This document shows, in pieces, positions 7,206-17,199 of a DNA stretch of 30,882 nt. The stretch is from DATAAZ01 sp036259875 (GTDB lineage Bacteria; Actinomycetota; Thermoleophilia; Gaiellales; Gaiellaceae): positions 1-30,882 of the forward strand of contig DATAAZ010000050.1 of NCBI GenBank assembly GCA_036259875.1, given 5' to 3'. A program made the position numbers and the translations under genes. The notes under the pieces were generated by a model. It had not been told where the DNA came from and ran no database searches. It saw only the letters and a program-made list of their open reading frames with translations. Within the stretch, counting starts at the first letter, position 1. Each line of letters opens with the position of its first letter.

Positions 7206-7712
7206 TTACGACGCGACCGCGTCGCGCACGCGCACGCTCCCCAGCTCGTCGTCGAGCCAGGCGGCCGCTTCGTCCTCGTCCATGCCCTTTGCGTACATGA
7301 GCTCACTGGCGAGGATCTTCTTCGCCTTGACGAACATCTGCTTCTCGCCGGTGGACAGCCCCTTCTCCTGGTCGCGAAGCGAGAGGTTCCGGACGACCTC
7401 GGCGAGCTCGAAGATGTCGCCGGTTTTCATCTTGTCGCGGTTGTACTTGAACCGGCGGTTCCAGTTCTTCGGCATCTTGGTGCCGTCGCCGTGGAGGACA
7501 TCGAGCACGCGCTCGACCATCTCCTCGTCGATGACCTTCCGCAGCCCCACGCGCTCGCAGTTCTCGGACGGGACGTTGACCGTCATGTCGTTATGGAGGA
7601 TTTGAATCGTCAGGTACTCGCGCTCCTGCCCCAGCACGGTGCGTGTCTCCTTCTTCACGACCACGCCCGCGCCATGGTGGGGGTAGACGACCTTATCGCC
7701 GACCTTGTACAA
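7206..7712 (-). CDS. carD: CarD-family RNA polymerase-binding transcription factor
   Basis: A 168-residue protein resembling mycobacterial CarD, which binds the RNA polymerase beta subunit and stabilises open complexes, notably at rRNA promoters. The N-terminal Tudor-like RNAP-interaction domain starts YKVGDKVVYPHHGAGVVVKK. The C-terminal helical DNA-binding half includes NWNRRFKYNRDKMKTGD, the tryptophan region that wedges into promoter DNA, and VVRNLSLRDQEKGLSTGEK. I choose TTG at 7712: it fits the family N-terminus and has GGGAGGGAG just upstream. The longer frame to 7826 runs through the probable promoter. It ends in TAA, immediately followed in the same frame by ispD. The carD-ispD-ispF order is also found in mycobacteria. 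Confidence 0.92.
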   Translation of the reverse strand: MYKVGDKVVYPHHGAGVVVKKETRTVLGQEREYLTIQILHNDMTVNVPSENCERVGLRKVIDEEMVERVLDVLHGDGTKMPKNWNRRFKYNRDKMKTGDIFELAEVVRNLSLRDQEKGLSTGEKQMFVKAKKILASELMYAKGMDEDEAAAWLDDELGSVRVRDAVAS

Positions 7713-7772
7713 GCTCCCTCCCTCTCGGACCGTGTGTCGCCGTCGACGCGGGACACCTCTCCAAACCCCGTA

Positions 7773-7778
7773 ATTGTA
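7773..7778 (-). promoter_or_regulatory. Probable carD promoter -10 element
   Basis: TACAAT on the minus strand is a near-consensus -10 hexamer about 60 nt upstream of the TTG start. No good -35 is seen at 17 nt, but the upstream stretch 7791-7818 is very A/T-rich for this genome, with A5-GC and GC-T5 arms forming a 7-bp inverted repeat. That stretch could act as an UP element or as a weak terminator for radA-disA. The promoter would serve carD-ispD-ispF. Confidence 0.5.
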
Positions 7779-7897
7779 ACGACTGCGCTCGAAAAAAGCT
7801 AGTTTCCAGGGCTTTTTCTTGCACAAAGTCGCCAGCGTCCGCTACGAGCAGGGGTTTTTCCGTAACGGGGGCCGCAGGGTTTTCCCGGCGGCTCCCT

Positions 7898-7907
7898 CTG
7901 TGGAGAA
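7898..7907 (+). repeat. Intergenic 10-mer CTGTGGAGAA, copy 2
   Basis: Second exact copy, in the 215-bp region between disA and carD, about 190 nt upstream of the carD start and upstream of its -10. The preceding base is T, as in copy 3. Confidence 0.4.
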
Positions 7908-7927
7908 ACGAGCCGCGGTTGCGTGAC

Positions 7928-9013
7928 CTACATCTGCAAATAGCGGTCGACGAGGTTGTGCTCCTGCAGGCGGCGGAGCCCCTCGCGGATCTCGCGGGCG
8001 CGGACGGCGCCGACGCCGTCGACGGCCTCCAGGTCGCGTTGGCTCGCCCGCACGACGGCATCGAACGACTCGAAGTCGCGCACCACCTGGCGCACGATCG
8101 CTTCGGGAAGGCGCGGGATCTGGCCGAGAACGCGGTACCCGCGCGGCGAAACGGTGAAGTCGAGCGGGTTCGCATCGGGCGGATACCCGAGCAGCACGGC
8201 GATCCGGTCGAACTCGACGAGTTGCTCATGCGGAAACGACGCGAGCCGGTCGAGCGCAGCGGCGGCGTTCGCCGGGTCACCCGACAGCTCGTAGTCGTAG
8301 ACGACGGCCGTCTTCTCGCGCGGCACGTCCTCCATGAGCTCGTCGAGCTGCATCCGGATCAGGCGGGCTTCCTCGCCGAGCTCGACGCAGTTGCGCTCGA
8401 TCTCCTCCGCCATACGCGTCGTCATCTCGGCCCGCTGGAGCACGACGAGAACGTCGTCGAGCATCACGGCGCTCTGGAACTCGAGGGCCGTGAGCCGCGT
8501 GAGGCCCTGGTCGAGGCGTGTCCGGTAGGTCTCGAGCGTGGCGAGCGCCTGGTTCGTGCGCGCGAGAGCATCGGAGATCTCGCCGAGCTGGTACCGGAGG
8601 TCGCCGACGAAGACCGTCACCGTCTCGCGCTGCTGCGAGATGGAGATGACGAGCGCGCCCGTCTGCTTCGCGACTCGTTCGGCCGTCCGGTGCCGTGTCC
8701 CCGTCTCGTTCGAGGCGATCGTCGGATCCGGCATCAGCTGGACGTTCGCGTAGACGAGCCTCGTCAGGTCGGAGTTGACGATGATCGCCCCGTCCATCTT
8801 CGCGAGCTCGTAGACGAGCTGCGGCGTGAGCGGAAGATCGAGCCGCATCCCACCCGAGAAGAGGAACGCGAGCTCGCTCGGCTCGCCGACGACGAGGAGC
8901 GCGCCGTGCTGCGCCCGGATGATGTCGTCGATCCCCGACCGAAGCGGCGTGCCCGGCGCGACCTGGGCGAGGGCCGAGAGAAGCCGCCTATCCTTCCGAG
9001 GGTCTGCTCGCAT
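7928..9013 (-). CDS. disA: Diadenylate cyclase with DNA-scanning domain, DisA
   Basis: A 361-residue c-di-AMP synthase that in Bacillus scans DNA and reports on branched structures. The N-terminal DAC domain shows KMDGAIIVNSD (DGA 74-76) and TGTRHRTAERVAKQT (RHR 107-109), both needed to bind and condense two ATP. A central helical linker (about 140-280) joins a C-terminal helix-hairpin-helix, LEAVDGVGAVRAREIREGL. Length is typical. The ATG at 9013 lies inside the end of radA, a 26-nt overlap, so the two are cotranscribed. RadA is known to interact with DisA in Bacillus, and the pairing suggests the same here. Confidence 0.94.
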   Translation of the reverse strand: MRADPRKDRRLLSALAQVAPGTPLRSGIDDIIRAQHGALLVVGEPSELAFLFSGGMRLDLPLTPQLVYELAKMDGAIIVNSDLTRLVYANVQLMPDPTIASNETGTRHRTAERVAKQTGALVISISQQRETVTVFVGDLRYQLGEISDALARTNQALATLETYRTRLDQGLTRLTALEFQSAVMLDDVLVVLQRAEMTTRMAEEIERNCVELGEEARLIRMQLDELMEDVPREKTAVVYDYELSGDPANAAAALDRLASFPHEQLVEFDRIAVLLGYPPDANPLDFTVSPRGYRVLGQIPRLPEAIVRQVVRDFESFDAVVRASQRDLEAVDGVGAVRAREIREGLRRLQEHNLVDRYLQM

Positions 9014-10349
9014 CCAATCCGGCGGCGATCGCCCGCCGCAGGGTCGGCATCGCGCGCAGCGTCATTGTGCCATGGGGGCTCGTTCCCTCCGGCACAATCG
9101 CCCCGGCGAGGCCGAGCTTCGAGCACTCGGCGAGGCGCCGCTCGAGCTGCGGAACCGGGCGAAGCCGTCCGGTCAGGCCGACCTCGCCGAGGGACGCGAT
9201 CCGGCGGCGGACGGGGACGCCGCGCGCTGCCGAGGCGATCGCGAGCGCGACCGCGAGGTCGGCGCCCGGCTCGTCGATCCGGACGCCGCCCGCCACGTTG
9301 ACGAAGACGTCCGTCTGGCCGAGCGGGACGCCGGCGTGGCGGCCGAGGACGGCGACGATCATGGCGAGCCGCTTCGGGTCGACGCCCGTCGCGACGCGCC
9401 GCGGCATCGCGAGGTCGGTACGCGAGACGAGCGCCTGGATCTCGAGCACGATCGGCCGCGTCCCCTCGAGCGCGCAGGCGAGCGCGGAGCCCGGCTGCTC
9501 GTCCTCCGGACGACCGAAGAGGAGCGACGGGTCCTCGATGCCGGCGAGCCCGGAGGACGTCATCTCGAACACGCCGAGCTCGTTCGTCGACCCGAACCGG
9601 TTCTTGACGGCGCGGAGCACGCGGTGCGAGCGGTACCTGTCGCCCTCGAACTGGAGCACGCAGTCGACCAGGTGCTCGAGGACGCGCGGCCCCGCGACGG
9701 CGCCGTCCTTCGTGACGTGTCCGACGAGGAACACCGCGATTCGCTGCTCCTTCGCGACGCGCAGCAGGCGTCCGGCCGCCTCGCGGACCTGCGCGACCGA
9801 GCCGGGCGCCGAGCCGAGCTCGGGCGCATAGAGCGTCTGGACCGAGTCGATCACGCAGACGTCGGGCCGCTCGCGTTCGAGCATCGCGCAGACGCCGTCG
9901 AGATGCGTTTCGGCAAGGATCCGGATCTCGCCGCCCCCGCCGAGGCGATCGGCCCGCAGCTTGACCTGAGCTGGGGATTCCTCTCCCGTGACGAGGACGG
10001 TCTTCCTCTCGTTGCTGATCGCGCGGAGCACCATCAGCAACAAGGTCGACTTGCCGATGCCCGGATCACCCGAGACGAGGACGAGCGAAGCCGGCACGAG
10101 GCCGCCGCCGAGCACGCGGTCGAGCTCGCGAACGCCGGTCGGAATTCGCTCCGCGTCGGCGGCCTCGACCTCGACGAGGCGGAGGACCGGGTTCGCTGCG
10201 CCCGCAGGTGTCGACGTGCTAGCCGAACGCGAACGCGTTTCCTCGACCAGCGAGCCCCACTCCCCACAGGCCGAGCAGCGACCAAGCCATTTCCCGGTCG
10301 TGTACCCGCACGCGGAGCAGGCGTACTGGACGGCGGCAGCCTTGGCCAT
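8988..10349 (-). CDS. radA: DNA repair protein RadA (Sms)
   Basis: A 453-residue RecA-like branch-migration ATPase for recombination intermediates. An N-terminal four-cysteine zinc finger (CSACG and CSACG, Cys11, 14, 25, 28) is followed by Walker A GDPGIGKST (94-102), Walker B-like VCVIDSVQTL, the RadA-specific KNRFG (249-253), and a C-terminal Lon-like domain with DLAVALAIASAARG. Length matches the family. The frame is open 40 codons further upstream, but ATG at 10349 starts exactly at the zinc-finger leader. No ribosome binding site is visible; TACACT at 10362-10367 is 12 nt upstream, so the mRNA leader may be very short. disA follows with overlap. Confidence 0.95.
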   Translation of the reverse strand: MAKAAAVQYACSACGYTTGKWLGRCSACGEWGSLVEETRSRSASTSTPAGAANPVLRLVEVEAADAERIPTGVRELDRVLGGGLVPASLVLVSGDPGIGKSTLLLMVLRAISNERKTVLVTGEESPAQVKLRADRLGGGGEIRILAETHLDGVCAMLERERPDVCVIDSVQTLYAPELGSAPGSVAQVREAAGRLLRVAKEQRIAVFLVGHVTKDGAVAGPRVLEHLVDCVLQFEGDRYRSHRVLRAVKNRFGSTNELGVFEMTSSGLAGIEDPSLLFGRPEDEQPGSALACALEGTRPIVLEIQALVSRTDLAMPRRVATGVDPKRLAMIVAVLGRHAGVPLGQTDVFVNVAGGVRIDEPGADLAVALAIASAARGVPVRRRIASLGEVGLTGRLRPVPQLERRLAECSKLGLAGAIVPEGTSPHGTMTLRAMPTLRRAIAAGLDASRPSEG

Positions 10350-10361
10350 GGGGGCCGTTCG

Positions 10362-10367
10362 AGTGTA
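10362..10367 (-). promoter_or_regulatory. Possible radA -10 element, near-leaderless
   Basis: TACACT on the minus strand fits the TANNNT pattern and ends 12 nt before the radA ATG. Transcription starting 6-8 nt after it would leave a leader of only a few bases, in keeping with the missing ribosome binding site. No -35 is apparent. The evidence is sequence pattern alone. Confidence 0.3.
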
Positions 10368-10407
10368 GGGAGGCCGTCCGACGCCGAACGTGCCGGTTCG
10401 TGCCGAT

Positions 10408-11334
10408 TCAGGCGGCGACCTCGGCCGCTTGCGCGCGCGACTCCGCCCGTCGCCCCGCCGAAGCCACAACGAGCCCTGCCAGGATCGCCGCCGTGCCGGC
10501 GAGCTGGAGGGGCGAAGGCCGCTCGTCGAGCAGGAGCGCGGCGAAGAGCACGGAGCCGACGGGCTGGAGCGTGAGGAGGATCGACGTGAGGACGGCCGGG
10601 AGGCGCGGGAGCGAGAGCGTGATCAGGAGCCACGCGCCCGCCTGGTTCGTCAGCGCGAGAAGGAACAGCCATGCGTGCCCCGAGGCGGGCGGCGTCAGAT
10701 CGAGGTCGCCCTGGAGGAGCCCGACCGGCAGGAGCACAACGGCCGTCGCAAGCGTCGCGTCGTAGAGCGGCCCGGCGATGCGGCGCAGATCGCGCGAGCC
10801 GTGCCGAAGCGCGAGGAGAAAACCCGTGTACGCGCCGCCGGCGAGAAGACCGAGCAAAGCCCCGAGGAGCGGGTCGTCGCCGTAGGCGCCGGTCTCGAGG
10901 ACGCCCGAGATGAGCACGACGCCGACACCCGCGAGCGGGATCGCCGCAAGCGCGGTCGCGGCGGGCCGCTCGTGGAGCACCACCCACGCGACGAGGCCGA
11001 CGAGGACGACCTGCGTGTTCGCGAGCACGGTCGCGAGCCCCGCACCGACCGCCTCGATCGAGTGGTGCCAGAAGAGGAGGTCGGCCGCGAGGAACGCGCC
11101 CGCAAGCCACGCGTAGGAGCGCTCGGGCCACGGCCGCGACCCGAGCGAGCGACTCTCGAGCCAGGCGAGGAGCCAGAGGGGCGGGACCGCGTACAGGCAA
11201 CGGAAGAACGCGCCGGTTTCGGGCGAAACGTCGGCGTAGCGGTAGAGGATCCCCGAGAAGGCGATCCCGACGGCGCCCGCGAGCGCAGCCGCGACCGGCC
11301 GCTCACCGACATGTCGAAGAAACGCGCGGCGCAC
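10408..11334 (-). CDS. EamA/DMT-family transporter
   Basis: A 308-residue integral membrane protein of the drug/metabolite transporter superfamily with two EamA repeats and about ten predicted hydrophobic helices. Examples are AAALAGAVGIAFSGILYRYA near the start, VLANTQVVLVGLVAWVVL in the first repeat and LTSILLTLQPVGSVLFAALL in the second, followed by the usual DERPSPLQLAGTAAIL. The substrate cannot be told. The start is a GTG at 11334 with only a weak ribosome binding site, so an in-frame start slightly downstream is possible. It sits between clpC and radA, which are adjacent in Bacillus, so it looks like a later insertion. The tail (ESRAQAAEVAA) is cytoplasmic and variable. Confidence 0.82.
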   Translation of the reverse strand: MRRAFLRHVGERPVAAALAGAVGIAFSGILYRYADVSPETGAFFRCLYAVPPLWLLAWLESRSLGSRPWPERSYAWLAGAFLAADLLFWHHSIEAVGAGLATVLANTQVVLVGLVAWVVLHERPAATALAAIPLAGVGVVLISGVLETGAYGDDPLLGALLGLLAGGAYTGFLLALRHGSRDLRRIAGPLYDATLATAVVLLPVGLLQGDLDLTPPASGHAWLFLLALTNQAGAWLLITLSLPRLPAVLTSILLTLQPVGSVLFAALLLDERPSPLQLAGTAAILAGLVVASAGRRAESRAQAAEVAA

Positions 11335-11377
11335 CGATGCAGCTTCGCCGAAGCCGAGCGGCCGGTGCGGCGGGAGT

Positions 11378-11397
11378 GGGCCGGGCGTGCCCGGCCC
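11378..11397 (-). terminator. GC hairpin after clpC
   Basis: A 9-bp perfect stem with a 2-nt centre (GGGCCGGGC, GT, GCCCGGCCC) starts 5 nt after the clpC stop and lies before the next gene on the same strand. No T-tract follows, as is common for putative terminators in GC-rich actinobacteria. The arm GGCCGGGC recurs in the hairpin at 5110. Confidence 0.55.
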
Positions 11398-11402
11398 CTA
11401 TG

Positions 11403-13928
<2,526 letters not shown>

Positions 13929-14212
13929 CGCTCAACGTCCTTTCCGGTCGTTAGGCGACACCATGGTATCGGACGAGTCGGGAGGTGCCGCGCACCCTAT
14001 GAGACGCCTATCGGCTCCGACGCGGAGGAGCGACAGCCGATGTTCACGAACCCCTTACATGAAACGGGGAATCGCGCGTAACGAAACCTCGTTGCCTGCC
14101 GTTATAAGTCAGACTCCCCGGAGGAAGCGACGTGACCGTTTCGTCGAAACGGCGCGCGGAGCTCGAGACGGGGGGCACGGTAACCTGACGGGAGCGGACT
14201 GCGGGGACTGCG
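13929..14212. promoter_or_regulatory. Divergent promoter region, clpC / polysaccharide locus
   Basis: A 284-bp region without a gene, lower in GC than its flanks. It holds GTTCACGAAC at 14042-14051 (GTTC-N2-GAAC), CATGAAACGG at 14058-14067, a weak AACGA/TCGTT repeat near 14085 and the 17-bp palindrome described separately. TAACCT at 14181-14186 fits a plus-strand -10 for the transferase gene. TATAAC around 14100 on the minus strand and TAGGGT closer to clpC are weak -10 candidates for clpC. I see no CtsR or HAIR box. Confidence 0.45.
14136..14152. promoter_or_regulatory. 17-bp perfect palindrome, candidate operator
   Basis: CCGTTTCG-T-CGAAACGG is a perfect inverted repeat of two 8-bp arms around one central base. 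It lies about 60 bp upstream of the glycosyl-phosphotransferase start and about 210 bp upstream of clpC. The arm contains GAAACGG, which also occurs at 14061-14067 and at 19058-19064 before the Wzz/kinase gene. Size and symmetry suit a dimeric repressor or activator site. No cognate regulator gene lies in the window. Confidence 0.5.
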
Positions 14213-15709
14213 GTGACCTCGGCAACGGCATCGACCGCTGCTGACGAGACGGCTGGCGAGTACGGGCACGCGGCCCGCGAGGCTGCTGCGCGGTCCAAGA
14301 CCGGCGTGCGCCAGCGCACCCAATGGGCGCTCGCGCGCTTCCTCGTGGACGCGGCCATGCTCGGCCTCGGCGCGACTCTCGCCGAGGCGGGCTGGCGCGG
14401 CGCCGGGTTTGCGCCCTCGCCTCTCCCCTGGGTCGTCGCCTTTCCGCTGCTCTCGCTCGTCCTCCTCTACGTCCGCGGCGCCTACGTCCACCGCGTCCAG
14501 CTCCACCTCCTCGACGAGTTGCGAAAGGTCGTCGGTGCGACCGCCGTCGCTGCGATGGGGGTCACAACCGCTCGGGTGATCGCCGCGGACGAGGCGATTC
14601 CCTCGGCACAGACGGTGCGGCCGTGGCTCTTTGCGACGGCGTGCCTCGTGGCGGGGCGCGCCGTCCTCGCCTGGGACGACTCACGCGCGATGCGGCGAGG
14701 CGAGGTCGGGCGGCCGACGCTCATCCTCGGCGCCGGCGAGGTCGGCCAACTCCTGGCGCGCCGCCTGCTCGCGCACCCCGAGCTCGGCCTGCGGCCGGTC
14801 GGCTTCCTGGACAAGGAGCCGCTCGGGAGCGTGGACGGCGTTCCTGTCCTCGGAGCGAGCTGGGATCTCGATCGCGCCGTCGCCGAGCATGACATCGAGC
14901 ACGTCGTCGTCACGTTCTCCACGGCGCCGCACGAGGTGCTCCTTCGCGTCGCCAAGCGCTGCGACGAGCTCGGAGTCGACCTCTCGTTCGTCCCGCGGCT
15001 CTTCGAAAGAGTCCCCGAGCGAGTGACCGTCGACCACGTCGGCGGGATTCCCCTCCTGACGCCGCGTCCCGCCAACCCGCGCGGCTGGCAGTTCGCCGCG
15101 AAGTACGCGTTCGACCGGGTCGTCGCGGGCGTCCTGCTCGTCTTACTGGCTCCGCTCGTCGCGATCGTCGCCTGCGGCGTCTTCGCAACGATGGGGCGCC
15201 CGGTGTTCTTCCGCCAGCCCCGGATCGGGCTCGACGGCCGCGAATTCGGAATGCTCAAGTTCCGAACGATGCGCGGCTGCCCGCAGGACGGCGGGGAGGC
15301 GGACGCCGACTGGGCAGCTCGCGAGCTGGGCGCGCCCGAGCCCGGCGCGCCGCCCGAAGCGTCGCCCGACGATCGGAGGACGCCCTTCGGCCGCCTGCTC
15401 CGACGCTGCTCGCTTGACGAGCTGCCGCAACTCTGGAACGTCCTGCGCGGCGACATGTCGCTGGTCGGGCCGCGACCCGAGCGCGTCCACTACGCGCGGC
15501 GGTTCGAAGAGCGGATCTACCGGTACGCTGAGCGCCACCGCGTGAAGTCGGGGATCACGGGGTGGGCGCAGGTAAACGGGCTCCGAGGCAAGACGTCGCT
15601 CGCGGACCGCGTCGAATGGGACAACCATTACATCGAGAACTGGTCGCTCTGGCTCGACGCGAAGATCCTGCTTCGCACACTCGTCGCCGCGCTCCGCTCG
15701 CCTTCCTGA
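14213..15709 (+). CDS. Polyprenyl glycosylphosphotransferase (WcaJ/WbaP-like)
   Basis: A 498-residue membrane enzyme that moves a sugar-1-phosphate onto the lipid carrier undecaprenyl phosphate, starting repeat-unit synthesis. The N-terminal half has hydrophobic helices (about 40-55, 68-86, 135-150) and a Rossmann-like module with LILGAGEVGQ (170-179), as in the CpsE/WcaJ class. A helix at about 302-325 precedes the catalytic domain with RIGLDGREFGMLKFRTM, SLDELPQLWNVLRGDMSLVG (Asp402-Glu403 pair) and PRPE, then KSGITGWAQVNGLRG. A loop rich in acidic residues, Pro and Ala (about 355-390) is longer than usual. The start is GTG at 14213 with GGGGA 6-7 nt upstream. The donor sugar cannot be read. 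It is the first gene of the polysaccharide locus, 4 nt from wzx. Confidence 0.93.
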   Translation: MTSATASTAADETAGEYGHAAREAAARSKTGVRQRTQWALARFLVDAAMLGLGATLAEAGWRGAGFAPSPLPWVVAFPLLSLVLLYVRGAYVHRVQLHLLDELRKVVGATAVAAMGVTTARVIAADEAIPSAQTVRPWLFATACLVAGRAVLAWDDSRAMRRGEVGRPTLILGAGEVGQLLARRLLAHPELGLRPVGFLDKEPLGSVDGVPVLGASWDLDRAVAEHDIEHVVVTFSTAPHEVLLRVAKRCDELGVDLSFVPRLFERVPERVTVDHVGGIPLLTPRPANPRGWQFAAKYAFDRVVAGVLLVLLAPLVAIVACGVFATMGRPVFFRQPRIGLDGREFGMLKFRTMRGCPQDGGEADADWAARELGAPEPGAPPEASPDDRRTPFGRLLRRCSLDELPQLWNVLRGDMSLVGPRPERVHYARRFEERIYRYAERHRVKSGITGWAQVNGLRGKTSLADRVEWDNHYIENWSLWLDAKILLRTLVAALRSPS

Positions 15710-15713
15710 CACC

Positions 15714-17198
15714 GTGCGAGCCCCGGCCGGCGCGGTGAGCGTGCCGGAGGTCGCGCCGCAGAATCTCGCCGTCCGGCTTGCCGCGAGTTCGTTCGTACTT
15801 GCCGCGGGGAGCGCGCTCAGCTCGCTCGTCGCATTTTTCACGTTCGTCGCGGTGACGCGCGGCCTCGGCCCCGACGCGTATGGCCACATTACCGCCGCGA
15901 CCGCGTTCCTCTTCATTCCCGCCGTTCTTGCAGAATCGGGTCTCTCGCTCGCCGTCGTCCGGCAGATCTCGGCAGCGCCGGAGCGAACGGAGTACGCCAT
16001 GCGCGCCTCCGTCCCGATCCGGTCGCTCGTGTCGCTCGCCGCGATCGGCGCCGCCCTCGGCATCGGCCTTGCGCTTCCGCTGCCCGACCAGACGAAGGTC
16101 GCAATCGCGATCTTCGCGCTCGGTTCCCTCTTCACGCTCCTGACCGTCAACCTCCTACCGGTCCTCCAGGCGCAACTGCGGATGCACTGGGCGGTCGCGG
16201 CCAATCTTGTCGGGCGCATCGCGGCGCTCGGCCTCACGATTGCAGCGCTCGCGGCCGGCCTCGGGTTCAAAAGCGTCGTCGCGGCGCAGGTCGTCGGGCT
16301 CGGAATCACGTTCCTCCTCCACGCCGTCGTCGTCAGCCGGCTCGTATCGCTTCGGCCGATTGTCGACAAGGCGTATTGGAAGAGCCTCCTGACGGGCTCG
16401 ATTGTGCTCGGCGTCGCGATTGCGCTCTCCCAGGCGTACTTCCGGATAGACGCCTTGCTCTTGGCGCTGATCCGCTCCGCGCACGAAGTGGGGCTCTACG
16501 GCGCCGCATACAAGTTCATCGAGATGGCCGGCCTCGTCTCCGTCGCGTTCCAGACCGCCGTCTTCCCGCCGCTCACCCGCTTCGTGGCGACCGGCGACGA
16601 GCGCGCGCGGCGCCTCACGCAGAACGCCTTCGACGTCATGGTCGCCGCCGCCGCGCCGCTCGCGGTCGGGATGCTGGTCTTCGCGACCCCTATCGTCGTC
16701 GCGACCGCAGGCGACGACTTCCGCGAGGGAGCCGACGCTCTCCGGCTCCTGGCGCCGTACGTCCTCTTCGCATTCGCGAACGCCCTCTTCTTCACGCTCC
16801 TCGCCGCGGCAGGCCGCGACCGCCGCCTGCTGACCGTCGCAGGGGCGGCGCTCACCGCGAACGTCGCGCTGAACGTCACATTCATCCCCCTCTACGGCTT
16901 TCGTGGTGCCGCGGTCGTTTCCGTCGCGACGGAGGCGCTCATCCTGCTCGCGTTCCTTCCTGCGGTGCGACGGCGCGGGTTGCTGCCCGATCCGAGCTAC
17001 GTCGTGGTAGTCGCGGGGGCAGCAGTCGCGATGGCGGTCGTCGGGCTCACGGTTCCTGGACCGGCCGCGTTCGCAATGGCAGCGGCGTCTGCCGTCTACG
17101 CGTTCGTCCTGCTCTCACTCCCGGGGACCGCGCGCGACATCGTCCGCGCACAGCTCGTCCCCGCGATACGGGAGTACGTCGGTCGCGCGCGCGCTTGA
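15714..17198 (+). CDS. Wzx-type polysaccharide flippase (MOP superfamily)
   Basis: A 494-residue protein with 12-14 hydrophobic helices, expected to flip lipid-linked repeat units across the cytoplasmic membrane. The N-terminus (NLAVRLAASSFVLAAGSALS, then VTRGLGPDAYGHITAATAF) is characteristic of the Wzx/RfbX family. Other family-like segments are YFRIDALLLALI, VGLYGAAYKFIEMAGLV and FQTAVFPPLTRF. The last two helices lie at about 437-475. The start is taken at GTG 15714, 4 nt after the transferase stop. A second GTG seven codons on (15735) is equally possible, as neither has a clear ribosome binding site. The gene ends 1 nt from the stop of the opposing hydrolase gene. Confidence 0.9.
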   Translation: MRAPAGAVSVPEVAPQNLAVRLAASSFVLAAGSALSSLVAFFTFVAVTRGLGPDAYGHITAATAFLFIPAVLAESGLSLAVVRQISAAPERTEYAMRASVPIRSLVSLAAIGAALGIGLALPLPDQTKVAIAIFALGSLFTLLTVNLLPVLQAQLRMHWAVAANLVGRIAALGLTIAALAAGLGFKSVVAAQVVGLGITFLLHAVVVSRLVSLRPIVDKAYWKSLLTGSIVLGVAIALSQAYFRIDALLLALIRSAHEVGLYGAAYKFIEMAGLVSVAFQTAVFPPLTRFVATGDERARRLTQNAFDVMVAAAAPLAVGMLVFATPIVVATAGDDFREGADALRLLAPYVLFAFANALFFTLLAAAGRDRRLLTVAGAALTANVALNVTFIPLYGFRGAAVVSVATEALILLAFLPAVRRRGLLPDPSYVVVVAGAAVAMAVVGLTVPGPAAFAMAAASAVYAFVLLSLPGTARDIVRAQLVPAIREYVGRARA

Positions 17199-17199
17199 A

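Noticed and set aside
7713..7826. N-terminal extension of CarD with MCKKKPWKLAFF
   Set aside because: It runs through the probable -10 and A/T-rich promoter region, and the family N-terminus and a strong ribosome binding site support TTG at 7712.
13929..14212. CtsR, HAIR or ClgR site controlling clpC
   Set aside because: Short GTTC/GAAC repeats occur, but none matches the known full consensus; only the 17-bp palindrome is strong enough to list.
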